DNA from: Lobosporangium transversale
Lineage: Eukaryota; Mortierellomycota; Mortierellomycetes; Mortierellales; Mortierellaceae
Assembly: GCF_002105155.1 (NCBI RefSeq)
Contig: NW_019029005.1
Coordinates: 310,001 to 374,000 of the forward strand
DNA: 64,000 nucleotides
Direction of reading: 5' to 3'
Both the position numbers and the translations under genes were made by a program. Shown one piece after another: positions 10,158-21,666 of this stretch. Numbering within the stretch: the stretch's first letter is position 1; every line of letters starts with the position of its first letter. Under the pieces are notes generated by a model that saw only the letters and a list, made by a program, of their open reading frames with translations, did not search any database and had not been told where the DNA came from.

Positions 10158-12531
10158 CTAGGAATTAGTAAGGCCATCAGAGTCATAGTCTACCACAAGC
10201 ACTATAAGCATGTTCTTCCTTACAGTGCCGTTGGCCACACATGCCGCAAGTTTGTCTCCTGTGCTATTCCAGTCCACTTCAAAAATCCCGCCTTCTCCTT
10301 GATATGTCTTGACAAGTGCTCCATCCTACTCAAAAAAAAAAAAAAAAAAAAAAAAAAGAATAGCAAAGTATTTTTTTGGGTTAATAACATGCCTTAAAGT
10401 AAAATATCGAAGGAGTGGCATGAAATCTTAAATGATTAACAGACCTGCACTCTCCATATATTGATTGTCGTGTCTGGAGACCCAGTGGCAAGATGTGTAC
10501 CAGTTGGATTGAAAGCAACAGAGTATACTGCTTCGGTATGTCTTGAGAGGACACGAAGGTTATCGCCATTTCTAGCATCCCATAGTCTCACTGTCATGTC
10601 GAACGAGGCTGTCGCCAGAATCCTTGGCTCCTTTGATGATGCTTCATGAGGTGCCCACGTCATATCATAGACAGCTTCAGTATGATTCGTAAGATCAAAT
10701 AGACATTCGTCCCGCGACATAGTCCAAATCTACATGAAAATGATCGAGTTAGAGGGTGATGGAGGAAAAAAAAGAAAAAGGAAAAAAAGTATATCGACAT
10801 CAGACTTTTTGAATACAAAAACCAACACTACCTTTGCTGTTTTATCATCTGAACACGACGCAAGAAGTTCTCCTAAAGGGTCCCAGCGAACAGCGTTTAC
10901 TTCGTCCTTATGTCCATCAAACACCTTGACGGGCTCAGAGCTATCTACTTTGCATACATACACTTTCCCATCAGACGATGATGTCGCGAATGTGGTGTTG
11001 TCAAGCCAATCTACATCTAGTACTGCGCCAGTATGAAACTCATGTTGCTGTCTAGCGTCCCCTGTTGTAGCGTCCCCACAATCGTAGTGTGATCTAAACT
11101 TCCTGTGAGGATATAGTTGCCTTTTTTATTCCATTTTAGAGCAAAGATCGGTCCACGATGTTGGCTCATCAAATATCTCAGTTGTCCGCGCTGCGTCCAG
11201 ATTCGAGCCTGTCCATCATAAAATCCTGTAGCAAGAAGTGTTCCTGAAGCCTATCCAGAAAAATAAATAAATAAATAAATAGGTATATTAGAATAAAATA
11301 ATAATCTCATGCGTCTGTAAACTCTTCTTAATGATTCTAGATGAAAATGATAGGTTTTCGAGCCTTGCGACTTGCGTGCACATTAGTCTTACATTCCAAT
11401 CCATTGTCGTGACATCTCTATTGCTGTCTGTTAATGCTGGCAGATGCTTTAGCACAATTGGTTCCAGCAGGGCGTCATCGGTGCTACTGGGTATTTGCCA
11501 TATACGAGCCGTTGCATCCCTGACCTAGTAATTGTATTAAAGAATGATTGGAATATTAGATAAAGATATGATCAAGATGACTGCGCAATTTTCGCATTCT
11601 GTAAATCAGACACATACCCGGATGCCAGCAATAAGGGTGAGGTAGGACTCCATGAGCATACAAATACATCCGCAGTGTGGCCTTTCAAAGTAATAGCATC
11701 GCTTGCTGGTATGATCTTCACCTCCGCCGCATCCATTATTTCCACAGCTAGTTTATCCCATAAATCACACATGCACGCGTAAAAAAAAAGAAGAGTAAGG
11801 TGTCCATTCTAATATACATTTAGCATGAGAGAATACTCGACATTGGACATACGCGTGCCAACAGGAAACATCCTCAACTTGGTCAGTATCTACAATGGGG
11901 TCGTCATCCTTATCATCTTCATCAAGTTCTGTTCTCAGGCGCTTGTCTCGACCTTGTTGCTGCTCTCGAGGCCGTTTACTCTCTTTTCGATCTCGTTTAT
12001 TACCCTTCCCAACTAAATCATCACGCCTTGATTTTTGCCTTGCTTATCACAGCGATGAGGTCCAATAAGTGCCACTGGTCCCGTACATTCCCGTTCAGTT
12101 CCATCCTGGTTTTGATAAGTCGTAAATGATAGTGATGGAAAATTCATGGCAAGGTCTTGTTAAAATAATGTGTATCGAGAAGTAAAATAAAAATTACACT
12201 ACAAATTAGATCCAGGGCACGACATTGAGAGATTCAGGTCTACTTACCTCATTAACATTGAAGCTCTAAATCCATATACAGTAAGCCTTTTTGAATCACA
12301 CTCACGAGAGCACCTGGTTGAACATTTGCATTCCGATATTCAGACTTGTGGATATGTGACTCATTCTGAAAGGAAAATCCTGTATGAACAAATCCTGAAA
12401 TAGACGAGTGGTATGTGTTATTTTATAAAATCACGTTGGTGATACTAGTGATGCCCTCAAAGCGGAGCCTTACCTGACTCTTGAAGGTACCGAAAAATTA
12501 GATAGTTGATTTCCTCACTGGTGACGCTCAT
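10158..12531 (-). CDS. TBL1/SIF2-type WD40 transcriptional corepressor
   Basis: This is a homologue of TBL1X/TBL1XR1 and yeast Sif2, the WD40 subunit of SMRT/SET3-type histone deacetylase complexes. The N-terminus at 12531 encodes [19 protein letters not shown], a LisH motif. Exon 2 continues [14 protein letters not shown] and [17 protein letters not shown] charged, Lys/Arg- and Asp/Glu-rich linker follows near 12020-11885. WD40 blades are then spread over several short exons, with motifs such as [44 protein letters not shown] and GGIFEVDWN. The last blade ends at the TAG at 10160-10158. An intron at about 10330 holds an A26 run, and another at about 11265 an (AAAT)n repeat. A frame change near 12264 sits at the end of the LisH exon. 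Confidence 0.88.
10332..10357 (+). repeat. A26 homopolymer in a TBL1 intron
   Basis: Uninterrupted A run on the plus strand, which is T on the sense strand of the gene that contains it. Confidence 0.95.
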
Positions 12532-12811
12532 CCTGTATTTTTTTTTGCAATAATACAAATACGATGACTTTAGTTGTTGAAGACTGCGTGATGCGAGACG
12601 GGTTAGATGAATAAGTACCTTTAGTAAAAGGGATTTTGCAAGCCTAAAAGATTTTTTATGTTAGTTTGCGATCAGGAAGGCTATGCTTTTCCAGGAGATA
12701 ACTTGCTTCCGTTGTAGTAGCCAATTACCACGTGACTAATGGCTTTTGAACAGAAATTATACACAAAACGATCGGATCCATTCTAAACTCTTCATATTTA
12801 AACCATTCATC
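12532..12811. promoter_or_regulatory. 280-bp divergent promoter, TBL1 and mS33 genes
   Basis: This short region separates two oppositely directed start codons, so both promoters must lie here or overlap the 5' exons. A T-rich stretch lies immediately upstream of the TBL1 start. CACGTG at about 12730 is a palindromic E-box-like hexamer. No TATA box is convincing. Confidence 0.4.
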
Positions 12812-13230
12812 ATGTCCTGACGACCCAGGCGACAAACAAACTCGCATTGCTGAACAAGATTTCATGTGCAATTTTCGGGAATGTGTATAACCCGCAGAAC
12901 ATCCAACGGGTAATAAGATCCTTCGTCAGCGACTCATCGGACCTACTATCAATTCATACTATCCAAACGTGAAGCAGATCAAGTTGCGCGAGATCACGAG
13001 GATGGTCCAGAGATGAATCTTATTGACCAAACAGAGAAGACACGCCTCGAAGATCTTGCAGAGCGCAAGAAGCGTGGTAAAGGACCTCCAAAGAAGGTAA
13101 CTGTTTAACTTTGAATATATTTTTTTGTTTTTTTGTTTTTATTTTTTTAATTTCAATATGGATTGTATGCTAAAACAAATGTTACTGTTCACCAGGTCAA
13201 GGTCGTCGCTCCACTCTCAAGAAAAAATAA
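12812..13230 (+). CDS. mitochondrial small ribosomal subunit protein mS33
   Basis: This is a homologue of MRPS33, a small basic protein of the mitochondrial ribosome. Frame pieces encode NKLALLNKISCAIFGNVYNP, NKILRQRLIGPTINSYYP, READQVARDHEDGPE and the basic tail RKKRGKGPPKK. A second exon after an intron at 13096-13194 ends GQGRRSTLKKK and TAA at 13228-13230. The length of just over 100 residues suits the family. Single-base losses are apparent near 12816 (straight after the ATG), 12908 and 12966, plus one at the splice junction. They explain why no long ORF is seen. Confidence 0.82.
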
Positions 13231-13524
13231 TTTGAGCGATAGTTGCATAAACAAACACATTATATCAACATTGTTAAATCAGCACTTCCGAGAACTATGC
13301 CCATGTAAATTATTAAAAATCATCTCTTCCAATTCTGTTCCATATTTAATAACTGTATTTAATTTCCATAATGCTTTAGAATGAATCATTGAGAATTATG
13401 GCATTGTGGGCTGTTTTTTTCTTTTCTTTTCCTTTTTCTTGCTGCTGCACCGATATTTCCTACCCTTCTCTAGTCAATTTCCTGATGATTGGCTATTTCA
13501 GTTAAGACCATTTTTGGGCGCGCT

Positions 13525-15165
13525 TTATACCACATTGTTTCCTGTTGATGCTTGGTCATCTTGAGCTGCAACAGGTTCGATTGAGCTGGCAGGCGGATCA
13601 ACTGTGCTTGTTCCTACAATGGCTGCCATGGCTGCCATTACAGCTTCTGGCGCAGGTGCTGAAGGATCTGAGATATTATTGTTTGAATTGGCCAGCGGCG
13701 CGGTCGCCATTTCATGCTCCGCCTCGGCAGCATTGGAGTTTTTATCGGCCACGACAGGTGCTGTCTCTGTAACAGGTGTAGACGATTCTGTTCCCTTGTC
13801 TACGCTCGTGTTCAAAATCTCGCCATGTTCCTGTGCCTTTTCCATCATGTTTATATTGTTTGATGAGCTTTACTGATCTTTCAACGATTTTGTGAGGGTC
13901 CTGGCTGAACTGAAGTGCCGAGATCTTTTTCATTAATCGACCAATTTTGGTATCCTAACGAAAAATGAAAAAGCAACATTACAATATGTTCATATCTTTC
14001 TGCTTGTGAATTTTGAAACTATATATATACAAGGATACTTGATATACCTTAAGCATTTGTAAATCAATGTCAAATGCTTCTACTTCGGCGAGGATTGGGT
14101 CCGCACGCTCCAGATTCTAGTAGCGTAAGGATAGGAGGATATTAGATTAGGGTACCCAATAAGAAAGAGAAAAAGCAAATGTTTTTTTTTATACCTGAAT
14201 CAAAACATCGTCTGAAAGGCCTTCCACCAGAAGCAATTTCTGCAGCTTATGTCGGAGTTTCAGAAGACGCTCGCTGGGCTGGCCACCTATTTTATTTCCA
14301 AAAGATGTTATTAGCTTGATATAATGCGAACACTTTCTCTCATCGCTCAAAATATTGACGCAGAACTATGGCATACTCTTAATCCTCTTCTTTGCTCTCA
14401 AGTCTCCCGCGTCCCCTGCGTCATCTTCCGATTGTTTCGTACGTCCATTGCTTGTATCTCCAATGCTAATATCATCATCCACGCTCTTGAAGTCTGACTC
14501 GAGGCGGGAGCGAGGCGCACTTGCCGTTCGCTTAATGGAAGGCTAGAGGCACGGAGGTCAATGTGTCAATAATAAACAATGATCCCGGAAATAGTTCTAA
14601 TTATGCCATGACCCAGCTATTTTTAGTATATCCCAAACTGCATTACACACACCTTGGCTAACTCATTATTATCATCTTCAACCGATGCCGTCTTCTTGGA
14701 GACCTTTCTTTTTGCAGTTTGGTCCTCTGAAGTGCTTGGTCGTCTTTTCTTCTCCACATTAGTCTGGCCTTTTTGTGTCGTTCTTTTGGTCTTTCGGAGG
14801 CATTCGTCTTGGATGGTGTTGCTGCTACTTGATCGTCGTCATCGTCGTCATCTTCCTCGGCATCGCCTGTAATTCGATGTGCGATAATACTTGGATCTAA
14901 AGCCTCACCCAGTGCAGTCCTTAAAGCACTCCCTCTCTTGAGAGTTGACTTTGTTTTCTCAGCTGAGGCAGGATCAAATGGTTTGAGTTCTGTGGTCCCG
15001 AACCAGCCACTAAGATAAAGGCAGAAAGAAGAATTGCAAGGCAATGTCAGAAACAGGAGTAATAGTGAAACCATAAGAACGCCCTATTGCCGGCTTTCTA
15101 AACGAAGAGAAGGGAACTTTATCTTCTGCTCAGTGTCCAAGGATAAAAAGAAGGATAGCTGTGCA
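13525..15165 (-). CDS. LEDGF/HRP2-like PWWP and integrase-binding-domain protein
   Basis: This is a chromatin reader of LEDGF/HDGF-related type. The N-terminal part shows the end of a PWWP fold (GWFGTTELKPFDPASAE), followed by ALRTALGEALDP. Then comes a basic/acidic linker with a run of eight Asp. The helical domain corresponds to the integrase-binding domain: SERLLKLRHKLQKLLLVEG, the ADPILAEVEAFDIDLQ segment and GRLMKKISALQFSQ, continuing through RSVKLIKQYKHMMEK. The C-terminal tail is Ala/Pro/Ser-rich. Introns include 13955-14047 and 14117-14194. The PWWP start (YPSFYPW near 15150) is in a broken context and the true start codon is not identified, so the 5' boundary is approximate. Such proteins tether partners to methylated H3K36 chromatin. 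Confidence 0.7.
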
Positions 15166-16058
15166 AAAAAAAGACAGATGTCAAAATAGTCAAGACTTAA
15201 TCTCTGCTGCCAGTTCCTCACATCTATCTTCCATTGCAATCCGTACTTCCAGTGCTATCTCCTGATACTGCTCAGCAGCTTAAATGGCTATTAGGCAGTA
15301 TACAGCCACCATCTTCCTCTTTCTCTCTCTCTCTTTCTCAAAAAATAAGCATAGCGATGCTGTTCATCCACGCAACTCTTTGATTGCCGACCATGCTACA
15401 AGAAACACTACTGGTTTGTAATAATATAGTGTGGTCGAAAGCATTCCAACACTTTTCCAATCTAGCGTTGTTCTTGACTCTGGTCTTTGCTGCTAGACGT
15501 ATCGAGAGGTGTTTTTAAGAGCTCGCAACAGTCCGACGCGAAAACTACTTACTAGTCGTATGAACCAAAGAAAAAAAACTGGCCAAATGGGTCTCTGTTT
15601 TGGTTTCTTGCTACTAACATTGACTGGTAGGTCCTGTTCATTCTCAATCTACAAGTACATCCCATGGCAGCAATTAAAGAAAAAAAAAAAAAAAAAGCCA
15701 ATAACAGGATATTGTCAACATTGGTTTCTGTTCAGGTGTACTTTTCCTATGAAGAAATAGTGTGCATTCATTGCTCTTTTTTTTTTCTTTTTCTTTTTCT
15801 TTTTTTCCTTACACGCGCTGGCCACCAAGGATATCCCTTGAGTTTGGCAAAGACGGTGGTTCCAACGGGGTAAAGGTTTTCTGTCATGTTGCCACTAAGA
15901 TGAAGACCAGTTCAGCAATGTGTGTCCAATGTTTTTTAACAGGGTTTACGCGGTCGATCAAGATGAATGCTGCTCTGGTTCCGTGCGTGGTCCTGATGCT
16001 TGCTGTGCAAAAAGGTGGAGTGCAAGCAAAAATAGAGCTAAAGAGAATAAGGTCCTCT

Positions 16059-16094
<36 letters not shown>

Positions 16095-16261
16095 CCCGCT
16101 GGGGGCAGTGACCAGTGACGTGCTTCATTGCTTTTGACTCAAATCCCTTCCTCTATCTCTCCTATCAGCAAAAATGACATTCTCCTGGAACAAGGTTGCA
16201 TCAATGGTGTACAAACATTTTTATACATTTTTTATGTAGGATCACAACAATGAAAATAATT
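15166..16261. other. 1.1 kb without a recognisable gene
   Basis: This lies between the 5' side of the LEDGF-like gene and the 3' end of the CHY-RING gene. It contains a CT-rich stretch near 15325, an A-rich run near 15680, pyrimidine tracts near 15778-15810 and a T35 homopolymer at 16060-16094. A Cys-rich plus-strand frame near 15920-16060 matches no family I know. The first exon of the LEDGF-like gene may lie at its left end. Confidence 0.5.
16060..16094 (+). repeat. T35 homopolymer
   Basis: This is the longest uninterrupted homopolymer noted in the window. It is about 165 bp beyond the stop codon of the CHY-RING gene, outside any recognised coding region. Confidence 0.95.
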
Positions 16262-17350
16262 CTACGGCGCTGAGTTGCCAGAGATACCAGTCATGGTCAT
16301 GTCACCAGACGCATTTTCGTCTATCAATGGCGATCTGGGTAAGGTTACATTTGTCAGGCTGATAGATGTCGCGCCTGTTCCTGCGCCAGAGGAAGAAGAC
16401 CCTCCATTGGTATTCAATGAAGAAGGCCCTGCCCCTGCTGATGAAGAGGACCCAGCATGGCCACTACTGCTTCCAGAGATATTGTTCTCTGGTACTGCTC
16501 CCGCTGCTCCCGCTGCAGTAGCGTTTTCCACAAGTTGGACTTGGCCATCCATGACACGCTTAAATGTTTCCAAGACTTTTGTATTGTATCCTTTGCATTT
16601 ATCGCATTTGTGATACAGGAAATGGTATGGTGCCTCGGACTTAACCTCACAGTCGTTTACAGAGAACAACAGAAAAGATATTTGCATACTCTGGAGGCAT
16701 TGTCTGCTCTGCAAGTAGCGAGTCAATCTTTGAGTAGTATGCTGACATGTCGCCTAATGATTTCCAGCATGTAGGGCACTGGTACGAGATTTTGATGTAG
16801 TTCCTCATGACACTTCGAATGGATACAATGACCACATGCTAATAAAGCAAAATACGAGGATATAGAATATGTTTCATGATCTCAATCCATGCATGAGTAT
16901 CCAGCATTCAACTTGTCGTTAAAGTGATACGTACCATAAAAATAACTGTTGTCGTACTCGTGAACATGTAATTCGCCGCAGATTGGGCAATCACATTCTA
17001 AATTCCTCTCAATACACTTGTGATTGTTCTGGAGCTGAATATTCATACACACATTACACTTTTGGCAGTGAAAGTAATCTCGTCCAAGTCCTTGTCCTAT
17101 CCTGCAGATGCCACATCTTCACAGTGATAGATATTTTTCTTGATGTCATCATCCCAAAGCTACAAACATCGCAATAATAATTTGCTAGTTTAGTCTTGCA
17201 AGAACTACAGTTTTGCGCGGCTGCCTGAATTGTCTGGCAATGCATGCAAAGCATCATTTTCGTCTCGCTCCTAAAACCAATAATACATTCGATGAGTAAA
17301 GCAATAAGACACTGATGCAAGATGAATACAAAAGACCAAAAGGTGAAAGG

Positions 17351-17386
<36 letters not shown>

Positions 17387-18436
17387 GCAGAGACTAATTT
17401 AGCGCCATCTTACCTGACGATTGCGTGGTCACTGGCGTCATCGTGGCAAAACCTACAGTTGAACCATTTGCCACAACAGTTGGCCTTGAGTTTGCACCCT
17501 CGCATATAGTGTTTGCATCCCAACTGATTTAATTCTTCATTCTAGAGTAAAATTTAGTGTGACAGAAAGTTAGACTCGAAGTCTTCGAAACTTGATCACA
17601 AAGTCCACTGAATGGCAAGAGCACATACATAATATGTCTTTTTCAAATCGTCTGCCCCAGCCTCGCCGCTTTGATTGTCTGATGAGCGTTGCGAGTCATG
17701 CCACTTGGACGACATAAGTTTCTAAACAAAACACAAGGAAGCAAAGAGATATCAGACGATGGTGAAAGTAAGCATAATGAAACTGACAAAACAAAACAAA
17801 AACAAAAGAAAACAATATTGAACAACAGCGGCAAGATGTACATCTTGATATGCATAATATACCTGTATCATTCCAGCCTTGTCTGCAAATTTGATATTGG
17901 GATCTCTTTGGATATCCATGATCTTGCGCCTCAGCTCGTTCTGAGCTTTCTCATCCACAACTGGGACGGATACTGTCCTTCCTGATGTAGCAGCAACAGC
18001 AGCTGTAGGTCCTAATCTTAATTCGTTGCTCGATATATTCGTAGAATCCGAGCTACTTCCTGTTCGCAATACAGTAGCCGATTGTGAGTTTTCAGTGTCA
18101 TTTCTAGATGGGTGATCCTCATTGTTTGCACGGCCATTTAACATCCGCATCTACATCTTCCTCGTCTTCTTCCTCTTCTTCGTCTTCGTCTTCGTCTTCG
18201 TCTTCATCCTCATCCTCATCCACATCCATGTCATTTCCTAATTGATCAACTACCGTTTCATAGCGGTTTCCTGGATTTTCGCTAACAAGAGATTGTATAT
18301 TATGGTTTTGTGAGCCCATAGTTGTGGACTGGAGGTTTGTCTGATGATTGTGATCAGAGGAGCTGGTGGTACTATCCATTGCTTCAAAGTGGAGTGTATC
18401 AAGAGCGTCACTGTATATACTTGGAGTTCTGGACAT
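16262..18436 (-). CDS. CHY zinc-finger and RING E3 ligase (RCHY1/Pirh2-like)
   Basis: This is an E3 ubiquitin ligase of the CHY-CTCHY-RING family. The start at 18436 opens a Ser-rich region followed by an acidic Asp/Glu tract of about 20 residues near 18230-18170. A CHY finger follows over exons at 17721-17629, 17541-17414 and 17270 onward (GCKLKANCCGKWFNCRFC, CMHCQT, CSSCKTK, YYCDVC), then the CTCHY and RING region (DYFHCQKCNVC, CDCPICGE, CGHCIHSKCHEE, YQCPTCWKS). The tail is Gly/Ser/Ala-rich. Introns: 17722-17862, 17542-17628, 17271-17413 (with an A33 run) and 16839-16934. Frame changes near 18140, 17165, 17105 and 16680 interrupt it. RING ligases of this class act on nuclear and cytosolic substrates; the target here is unknown. 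Confidence 0.87.
17351..17383 (+). repeat. A33 homopolymer in a CHY-RING intron
   Basis: The run is A on the plus strand and T on the sense strand. It lies in the intron 17271-17413, about 30 bp from the donor site at the right-hand end. Confidence 0.95.
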
Positions 18437-19249
18437 GACTAGACGCAATTTGTTTTGTAAATGAATGTGTATAAAGTGCAGTGAGTGAAGTGATTGTTAA
18501 GAAGGTGATGATGCAAAACTGACGACGTGAGTGGAGAGTTTATTGCAAACATGTCTGATAAGGGAAAAAAAAAAAAAAAAAAAAAAAAAAAGTCACGAAT
18601 GAACTGCAACCAAACGATTTTGCTTTATTCTCCAATTGTGAGGCCCACTATGTCTCCGTTCTTCCTTAGCACCCACCAATCCGTCTACATCTAGAAATCC
18701 TTCGAAAGAAAACCTCATAAGCCCCGAATTTGTGTGAAAGGCTATCCTGTCCACCGTGGGATCCATCTGCTATGACCTACATTCCCCGACCAAAAGGAAA
18801 GAGGTAATAGCGAGCAGAAAATGCAAGGCAGGTTTTTGAAAGATAAAATGATCGAAAGATAGGATTGAAATAAACAGAATAAAATAAAAGGAAAAGAAAA
18901 TGAAGCAATCCAAAATTGCAGTAGCGCAGTAATGCCTTGCGATATGTAGCTTCCCGACCAAAAGAAGACCACATATCATGACATTACTCTGTTGTCGAGA
19001 GAATAGTAGTCCAGCCGTTCGAAAGTATTGTTAGATTCAGTAGTTGCAGCTTCCCGACCAAAAGAAGAAGCACCTTAGGAAACCAACTTGTACTTCGAAT
19101 TAAAAAAAGGAGTGATGTTGATGCAATTAAAAAATAAAAAAGGAAAAAAAAAAAAATAGAAAAAGAAAAAGAAAAAAAAGAAAAAAAGAAAAATAAAAAA
19201 AATAAAATAAAAAAAAAAAAAAAAAGATGGCTAATAAATACATCCATCC
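18437..19249. other. 0.8 kb spacer with poly(A) and a thrice-repeated motif
   Basis: This is upstream of the CHY-RING start and downstream of the carbamoyl-phosphate synthase stop. It holds an A27 run at 18565-18591 (T on the CHY-RING sense strand), A-rich low complexity at 19105-19225 and three copies of a TCCCGACCAAAAG-type motif. Overlapping Phe/Ser-rich minus-strand frames at 18742-18979 look like low-complexity noise. Confidence 0.6.
18782..19068 (+). repeat. three spaced copies of a TCCCGACCAAAAG motif
   Basis: Copies lie at about 18783-18796 (one extra C), 18948-18968 and 19048-19068. The last two are identical over 21 bp and exactly 100 bp apart, and both are followed by purines. On the other strand the motif reads CTTTTGGTCGGGAA. 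The intervening sequence is not obviously repeated. Confidence 0.85.
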
Positions 19250-21635
19250 TTAATAACGACCACCAACAAACTCGGCCCAGGATTTGACCTCAGGAGGAAT
19301 TTTGGATCCATCCTTGCTCTGTGCCAACGTTGCCTTACGCTCTGCACTTTTGTTAAGGGAATCAACAAACAGGACCCGCATTTCTCATCGTTGATAAGAG
19401 AGATTCCTGCATCTACACCAGCACGACGAATCATATACTCTTTATCCGCCACATTCTGGGCACGATTCCGTGCAAGTGAAATCACCATCTGAACGTTCTC
19501 CTTCGCCATAGTCTTATGCATCAATGGCAACGAATTAGGCGAATCAACTAACTTGCAGGAGACACCCGACGCGTCCAAGATCTCTGTGTGTGCTTAGACA
19601 TGGTTACGATGTTGACACCATATTTTTGAAGTCCTTGTCCGTTTTAGCCAAATCGCCCGAGGTAGTCAAGTCATCCGAGCTCAGCAAGACACTTGAATTG
19701 GGGGCAGGCAATTTGAAATTTTGTACACTCTGAATTGCAGCAAGGTAAGCCTCCTCCTTGTCACGTCCAAAGCAGGCTACCTCACCCGTTGACGCCATCT
19801 CAACTCCCAAGAATGGATCAGCACCACCAAGACGAGTCCAAGAGAATTGTGGGACCTTGACAGTTGGTAGTTGTAATCTTTAGCCATCAAGTCTTCAGGG
19901 CAGGTACATCTGTATCACAGAGGGCATGGGTGGCAGTGGTGATGAAATTGTGACCAAGAACTTTGGAGACAAAGGGAAAGATCGAGAAGCACGAATATTA
20001 CATTCAATAACCTTCAAAATGGGTTCCTGGTTGGCATTATCAGAAGTCGCAGGCTTGTGAATAATCTGCATATTGAAAGGGCCGGTGATTTGGAATGCTT
20101 TTGCAACCTGCTCTGCAATTGTCTTCAGTTTGTCCTTGGTTTCGTTCTTGAGGTCACGCGTGGGAAGAACCAATGTAGCATCCCCAGAGTGGACTCCGGC
20201 GTTCTCAACATGCTGAGAGATGGCGTGAACAAACAAGCTTTCCATTGTGGGCAACGGCATCGACGTCAATCTCTTGTGCCCCAGAAATAAACTTGGTGAT
20301 GACAACAGGGTGCAGAGGTGAAACTTCTGCAGCAAAAGTGAGACAGCGGTGCAAGGCTTCGGGAGTGTGGACAACGTTCATAGCGGCGCCAGAGAGGACA
20401 TAGGAAGGACGGATGAGTACAGGATAGCCGACCTGCTCCGCAAAAGTGGACGCTTGGTCTAGAGAAGTCAGCTCCTTCCACTCGGGCTGATCCACTCCAA
20501 TTGAATCGAGGATTTTGCTGAACTTGTAGCGATCCTCAGCGGCGTCAATCATAACAGGAGATGTACCCAGGACATTGGCGTTATTTTCGTGAAGGCGGAG
20601 GGCAATGTTCTGAGGAAGTTGCCCTCCAACGGAGACAACAACGCCTTGTGCCGACTCCTGCTCATAGATATCCATGACACGCTCGTAAGACAGCTCCTCA
20701 AAATAAAGGCGATCACATTCATCAAAATCGGTTGAAACTGTCTCAGGGTTGTAGTTGACCATAACAGTCTTCTTTCCAAGCTCGCGAAAGAGCGCGAATG
20801 CATGAAACGCCGCACCAATCAAACTCAACCGATGATCCGATTCTGTAGACACCAGAGCCCAAGACCATGGTGCCCTTATCATTGAATTCAACATCATGTG
20901 AAGAAGCGTTGTATGTGGTGTATAAATAGTTGGTATCGGCAGGGAATTCAGCGGCGAGTGTATCGATGCGTTTCACGAAAGGTGTAATGCCCATTTGTTT
21001 ACGAGCCTTGCGGATAGTGTCTTCTGTAGTCTTCTGTTGCAACAATCCTGCAATCTGAGCATCAGAGAAGCCTTTGCGCTTCGCCTCGTGCAGAAGCTCA
21101 AAGGGAAGGTTCTGAACATTGAACTTTCCAAGTTCTTTATGAACAGCTACAATGTTTGATAACTTGTGGAGGAACCACTTATCGATCTTGGTGATATTGT
21201 GGACTTGATCAACGGTGTAGCCCTTGTTTAACATAGCATCACCAACTGCGAAGAGGCGGCGATCAGTGGGGTTAGCCAAGACTTTATCGACATCTGGAAA
21301 TTCTAGAGCCTGGAATCCTTTGAACTGAGGGTCAACCTGACGAATTGCTTTTTGGAAAGACTCTTCAAACGTACGTCCGATAGCCATGACCTCGCCGACA
21401 GACTTCATAGACGAGCCAATTTCGCGAGAAACGTGCTGGAATTTTGCCAAGTCCCAGCGAGGGATCTTTGTAACAATATAATCCAAAGATGGTTCAAAGC
21501 AAGCAGTTGTAGTCTTAGTGACAGAATTACGAAGGTTGGGAAGTGTATGACCCAAAGCGATCTTGGCGGCGATGAACGCCAGAGGATATCCAGTTGCCTT
21601 GGATGCCAAAGCACTAATTTATAGAGTAGTTCAGT

Positions 21636-21666
<31 letters not shown>

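Noticed and set aside
18742-18979. Three overlapping minus-strand frames rich in Phe, Ser and Leu
   Set aside because: They are low-complexity translations of A/T-rich spacer in all three frames, with no conservation visible.
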